Assembly (NCBI GenBank): GCA_020851075.1
Contig: JADZDL010000303.1
Location: 1 to 35,085 of the forward strand
From: Planctomycetota bacterium
Lineage (GTDB): Bacteria; Planctomycetota; UBA1135; UBA2386
Direction of reading: 5' to 3'
DNA: 35,085 bases
Of the stretch, positions 32,608 through 35,085 are shown one piece after another. The notes under the pieces were generated by a model, which searched no databases, had not been told where the DNA came from, and saw only the letters and a program-made list of their open reading frames with translations. Made by a program: the position numbers and the translations under genes. Position 1 is the stretch's first letter. Each line of letters starts with the position of its first letter.

Positions 32608-34836
32608 TCATCGCCCACCGAGTTGCACCCGCATCGCATCCGACATCACGGCCCCTAGCGCGTTGCCGGCAGCGGGGTCGAGCACGATTGCCTGCGTTCG
32701 AAACGCAGCGCCCACCAGTGCTGGATCGTCTGGGAACGACACGCGCCAGATCGCTTCGTGGTCGGCGCCGATCACGAGCTGAACGATCTCGTCTGCGACG
32801 TAGCCCGTGCAGCCGGTCATTCCCAAAGGCGAGAGATCGACCGGCAAGAGGCCGTATTGCGACATAGCGGTATGAAAACCAGCCAGCACGAACGCGACAT
32901 TCATCGGGAGATCGCGCACGCGCACCTGCAGTTGGGCGCCGATGCGCGGCGTATCCGAGGGCACCAGCGTACTGGTCGCAGAACTGCCCGCACACCCGGT
33001 GCCCACGCGCGTGAACGAACCCATCACGCCGACCCTGGCCACCACGCAAGCATAACCGTGAGCGACTTCCACATAACCAAGCCCGGCAGCAAGTGGCTCG
33101 GTCGGCATTCGCTGCGCGAGCCAGGCATCGGTCGTCACCAGCTCACCATCGCTGCGGCGAAGCAGAGCACCACCGTGCCCGGCGGCCGCACTCACGTAGT
33201 ACAAGCCCGCCGGCAGGGCCGGGATGTTCCTTTCGCCATACACGTTCACCCCCCACGCGATGGCGCTGCCATCACTGCGCAACCCGACACTGTGGTAGGT
33301 GCCAGCCGAAACCGAGGTGTAGCGCACCCCCGCAGGCAGCGGCGGTGCCGTGCTTTCCCCATTGCTGTCAAAGCCACACCCGACGACTGCGCCGTCGCTG
33401 CGCAACAACAAGGTATAGAGGTATCCCGCGCTGACGGCGGTGTATCGCAGGCCCGGCGGCAGCGCCGGGACATTGCATTGGCCATAACTGTTGTCTCCCC
33501 AGGCCAGCACCTCACCATCACTGCGCAGCGCCACCGACTGCGACGCGAAGTAGTTGTCAGGCCCCGCAGACGCAGCGACGTACGAGAGGCCCGGCGGCAG
33601 CGGGGGCACGTTGCACTGTCCCACATCGTTGCGACCAAAGGCCACCAACGAACCATCGGAACGTAATGCCAGCGAATGCCGCCCGCCGACCGCCACGGCC
33701 GTGTAGCGGAGCCCGGAAGGAAGCGGGGGCACGACGTTGGCGCCGTCGCGCGCATCACCCCAGACGACTAAAGAGCCGTCGTTCGCAAGCACCCCGGTGC
33801 GAAGGTCACCAACGGCAACCTGCACGCCAGTGACGCCGTTCGGCAGCGCCGGCGCATTCCCCTGCGTCCGCGTACTGTCTCCCCACGCCAGCAGACGGCC
33901 GTCACTGCGTAGCGCGAGCGAGAAATCATGCCCCGCCCGGCACTGCACGTACGAGAGACCTTGTGGCAATGCGGGCACGTCGCATTCGCCCGTCGCATTA
34001 CCGCCCCAAGCCAGCAGGGCCCCATCGCTGCGCAACGCCATCGTATGAGTTGGACCGGCACTCACGGCGGTGTAGGCAAGCCCCGGCGGCAGCGCGGGCA
34101 CATCGCATTGTCCTGCCGAGTTGGAGCCCCACGCCACGACCGAGCCATCACTGCAGCGCGCAACCGAATGAACGCGACCTGCAGCGACCTCGACAAACGT
34201 GACCCCAGGAGCCAACGTCGGCACATTGCACTGGCCGTGCAGATTGGCGCCAAACGCAAACAACACGGCATCGCTGCGCAGGGCCAGGCTGTGCCTCTCC
34301 CCAGCGGCAAGGCTTGAGTAAGTCATCCCCGCAGGCAGTGCAGGCACATTGCGTCGGCCATCCCAGGTGTTCCCCCAGGTGTAGATCTGGCCGTCACTTC
34401 GTAGCGCGATGGCGTGCTCCCATCCTGCAGCGACATCGACGTAGGACGTGCCAGCAGGAGGAATCACCTGGAACGGGTTGATTCCGCCAAAACCGCGGAT
34501 CACACCATCACTGCCAAGGGCGAGGGAGTAGCCGCTCGACGACCACACCCGTATGTGAGTCACCCCTGCCGGTACGGGTGGCAACGGCGCGCCGACCGAT
34601 CCCACCACGACGAGACTGCCATCCGCACGCAGCAACACGGACTGCAGGCTGCCTGCTGCGATCTCAATGATCGGATTGCCTGGGTTGGGTTCACTCCACT
34701 GGGAATCGAAGTTGGTGTTGCCCCATCCCCGCAACGAAGCCTGCGCAACGGCGATCGGAGCAAACCAAACAAGCAACGAGAGCGCAGCGAAGACCCGGCC
34801 CCACTGCAACGCGCCAAACAGGATCTGTTGTTTCAT
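32608..34836 (-). CDS. Secreted RCC1-like repeat protein
   Basis: 742 residues. Signal peptide at about 1-32 (ending PIAVAQA). Residues 56-586 hold thirteen RCC1-like repeats, mostly 41 residues, built on YTAVSAGxxHSLALRSDGSLLAWGxNxxGQCNVPALPPGL; repeat 10 has 5 extra residues and the first two are shorter. A partial fourteenth follows. Such repeats fold as seven-bladed propellers, so two propellers are likely. Residues about 609-742 form a C-terminal domain beginning RVGTGCAGSSATS, with a later Cys in GMTGCTGYVADE. I have the impression that similar tails close many secreted planctomycete proteins, perhaps for surface attachment. GAGGAA (34840-34845) precedes the ATG, with a TATCCT at 34874-34879 upstream. 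Probable surface-exposed binding protein. Confidence 0.85.
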   Translation of the reverse strand: MKQQILFGALQWGRVFAALSLLVWFAPIAVAQASLRGWGNTNFDSQWSEPNPGNPIIEIAAGSLQSVLLRADGSLVVVGSVGAPLPPVPAGVTHIRVWSSSGYSLALGSDGVIRGFGGINPFQVIPPAGTSYVDVAAGWEHAIALRSDGQIYTWGNTWDGRRNVPALPAGMTYSSLAAGERHSLALRSDAVLFAFGANLHGQCNVPTLAPGVTFVEVAAGRVHSVARCSDGSVVAWGSNSAGQCDVPALPPGLAYTAVSAGPTHTMALRSDGALLAWGGNATGECDVPALPQGLSYVQCRAGHDFSLALRSDGRLLAWGDSTRTQGNAPALPNGVTGVQVAVGDLRTGVLANDGSLVVWGDARDGANVVPPLPSGLRYTAVAVGGRHSLALRSDGSLVAFGRNDVGQCNVPPLPPGLSYVAASAGPDNYFASQSVALRSDGEVLAWGDNSYGQCNVPALPPGLRYTAVSAGYLYTLLLRSDGAVVGCGFDSNGESTAPPLPAGVRYTSVSAGTYHSVGLRSDGSAIAWGVNVYGERNIPALPAGLYYVSAAAGHGGALLRRSDGELVTTDAWLAQRMPTEPLAAGLGYVEVAHGYACVVARVGVMGSFTRVGTGCAGSSATSTLVPSDTPRIGAQLQVRVRDLPMNVAFVLAGFHTAMSQYGLLPVDLSPLGMTGCTGYVADEIVQLVIGADHEAIWRVSFPDDPALVGAAFRTQAIVLDPAAGNALGAVMSDAMRVQLGGR
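33079..34671 (-). repeat. Tandem RCC1-type coding repeats
   Basis: Thirteen in-frame units, ten of them 123 bp (41 codons). The block GGxCNVPALPPGL-like end of each unit and the HSLALRSDGS core are the best kept. The DNA copies differ enough that the array is old rather than a fresh duplication. Confidence 0.8.
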
Positions 34837-34927
34837 GACTTCCTCGCGCCGGCGGGTGGTGCACCGTTGCCCGAGGATACCAGGATCCGGGCGCCATGGT
34901 GGGCGCGAGGCGCTCGCCGCGATAGAC

Positions 34928-34932
34928 AGGAG
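34928..34932 (+). promoter_or_regulatory. Ribosome binding site of the last gene
   Basis: AGGAG with a five-base spacer to ATG at 34938. The divergent region 34837-34937 holds the start signals of both flanking genes. Confidence 0.6.
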
Positions 34933-34937
34933 CCAGA

Positions 34938-35085
34938 ATGCCGGACCGCCCGCCCAACCTGATCCGTCGCATACTGCGCGGGATCTTCGCCGTCTTCGCC
35001 GCCATCTGGATGGTGGTCGAAGAGTGGATCTGGGATCGCCTGGTCACGGCGATGAAGTGGCTCGCGCGCCTGCCGGTCATTCGCA
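34938..35085 (+). CDS. Small membrane protein, 3' truncated by the window
   Basis: 49 residues visible, running off the end. The reading is MPDRPPNLIRRILRGIFAVF, a hydrophobic segment, then EEWIWDRLVTAMKWLARLPVI. This hydrophobic start followed by EEWxWD and a Leu-rich amphipathic stretch ending RLP resembles a conserved hypothetical membrane protein found in Proteobacteria. The good ribosome site supports a real gene. No function can be given. Confidence 0.6.
   Translation, partial: MPDRPPNLIRRILRGIFAVFAAIWMVVEEWIWDRLVTAMKWLARLPVIR

Overview
The window is one contiguous, densely coded, GC-rich bacterial chromosome segment with no sign of phage, insertion sequence, CRISPR, rRNA or tRNA. Most codons end in G or C, so long open frames appear opposite nearly every gene; those mirror frames were ignored. 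The cell is probably Gram-negative: there are several signal peptides and lipoprotein signals and a large number of secreted proteins of unknown role. My best guess is a deep-branching Planctomycetota bacterium. The basis is the short-unit RCC1-repeat secreted protein with a cysteine-bearing C-terminal domain, the membrane-anchored carboxypeptidase-regulatory-like proteins, the type II methionine aminopeptidase and the very long M48 protein. This is inference from family flavour only; another high-GC phylum such as Myxococcota is not excluded.

Left part (1-7730): the 3' part of kbl (threonine/glycine catabolism) overlaps a type II methionine aminopeptidase. A secreted thioredoxin-fold protein follows, then a convergent leucine dehydrogenase. 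Divergent from the dehydrogenase is a translationally coupled pair of paralogous membrane-anchored proteins with carboxypeptidase-regulatory-like folds.

Middle part (7731-22106): a large secreted NHL-like protein and a ChaN-PDZ lipoprotein on the minus strand; exonuclease III, an ABC exporter (ATPase plus permease) and a secreted protein resembling an inactive gluzincin on the plus strand; an infA-acetyltransferase pair on the minus strand; a methyltransferase and a long M48 membrane protease on the plus strand; a PqqB-like lipoprotein on the minus strand; and an orphan histidine kinase followed by a secreted single-span membrane protein on the plus strand.

Right part (22107-35085): a DUF2779 protein with a Cas4-like N-terminus and an apparently inactivated DnaQ-like half. 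Next is a glycan-type cluster: a GT4, a BtpA-family protein and a GT2 on the minus strand, then an HDOD signalling protein, then a divergent Stp1-type sugar transferase of the kind linked to exosortase systems. After this come a PQQ-type sugar dehydrogenase, an orphan ABC ATPase, and a coupled pair of secreted proteins, one carrying 13 RCC1-like repeats. The window ends in the start of a small membrane protein.

No single new system is proven here. The strongest leads are the DUF2779 protein with both DnaQ-motif acids replaced, the bacterial type II aminopeptidase, the BtpA gene locked into a glycosyltransferase operon, the Stp1 transferase without a visible exosortase, an A/T-ending codon island inside the ChaN gene, and a palindrome holding both stop codons of two convergent genes.
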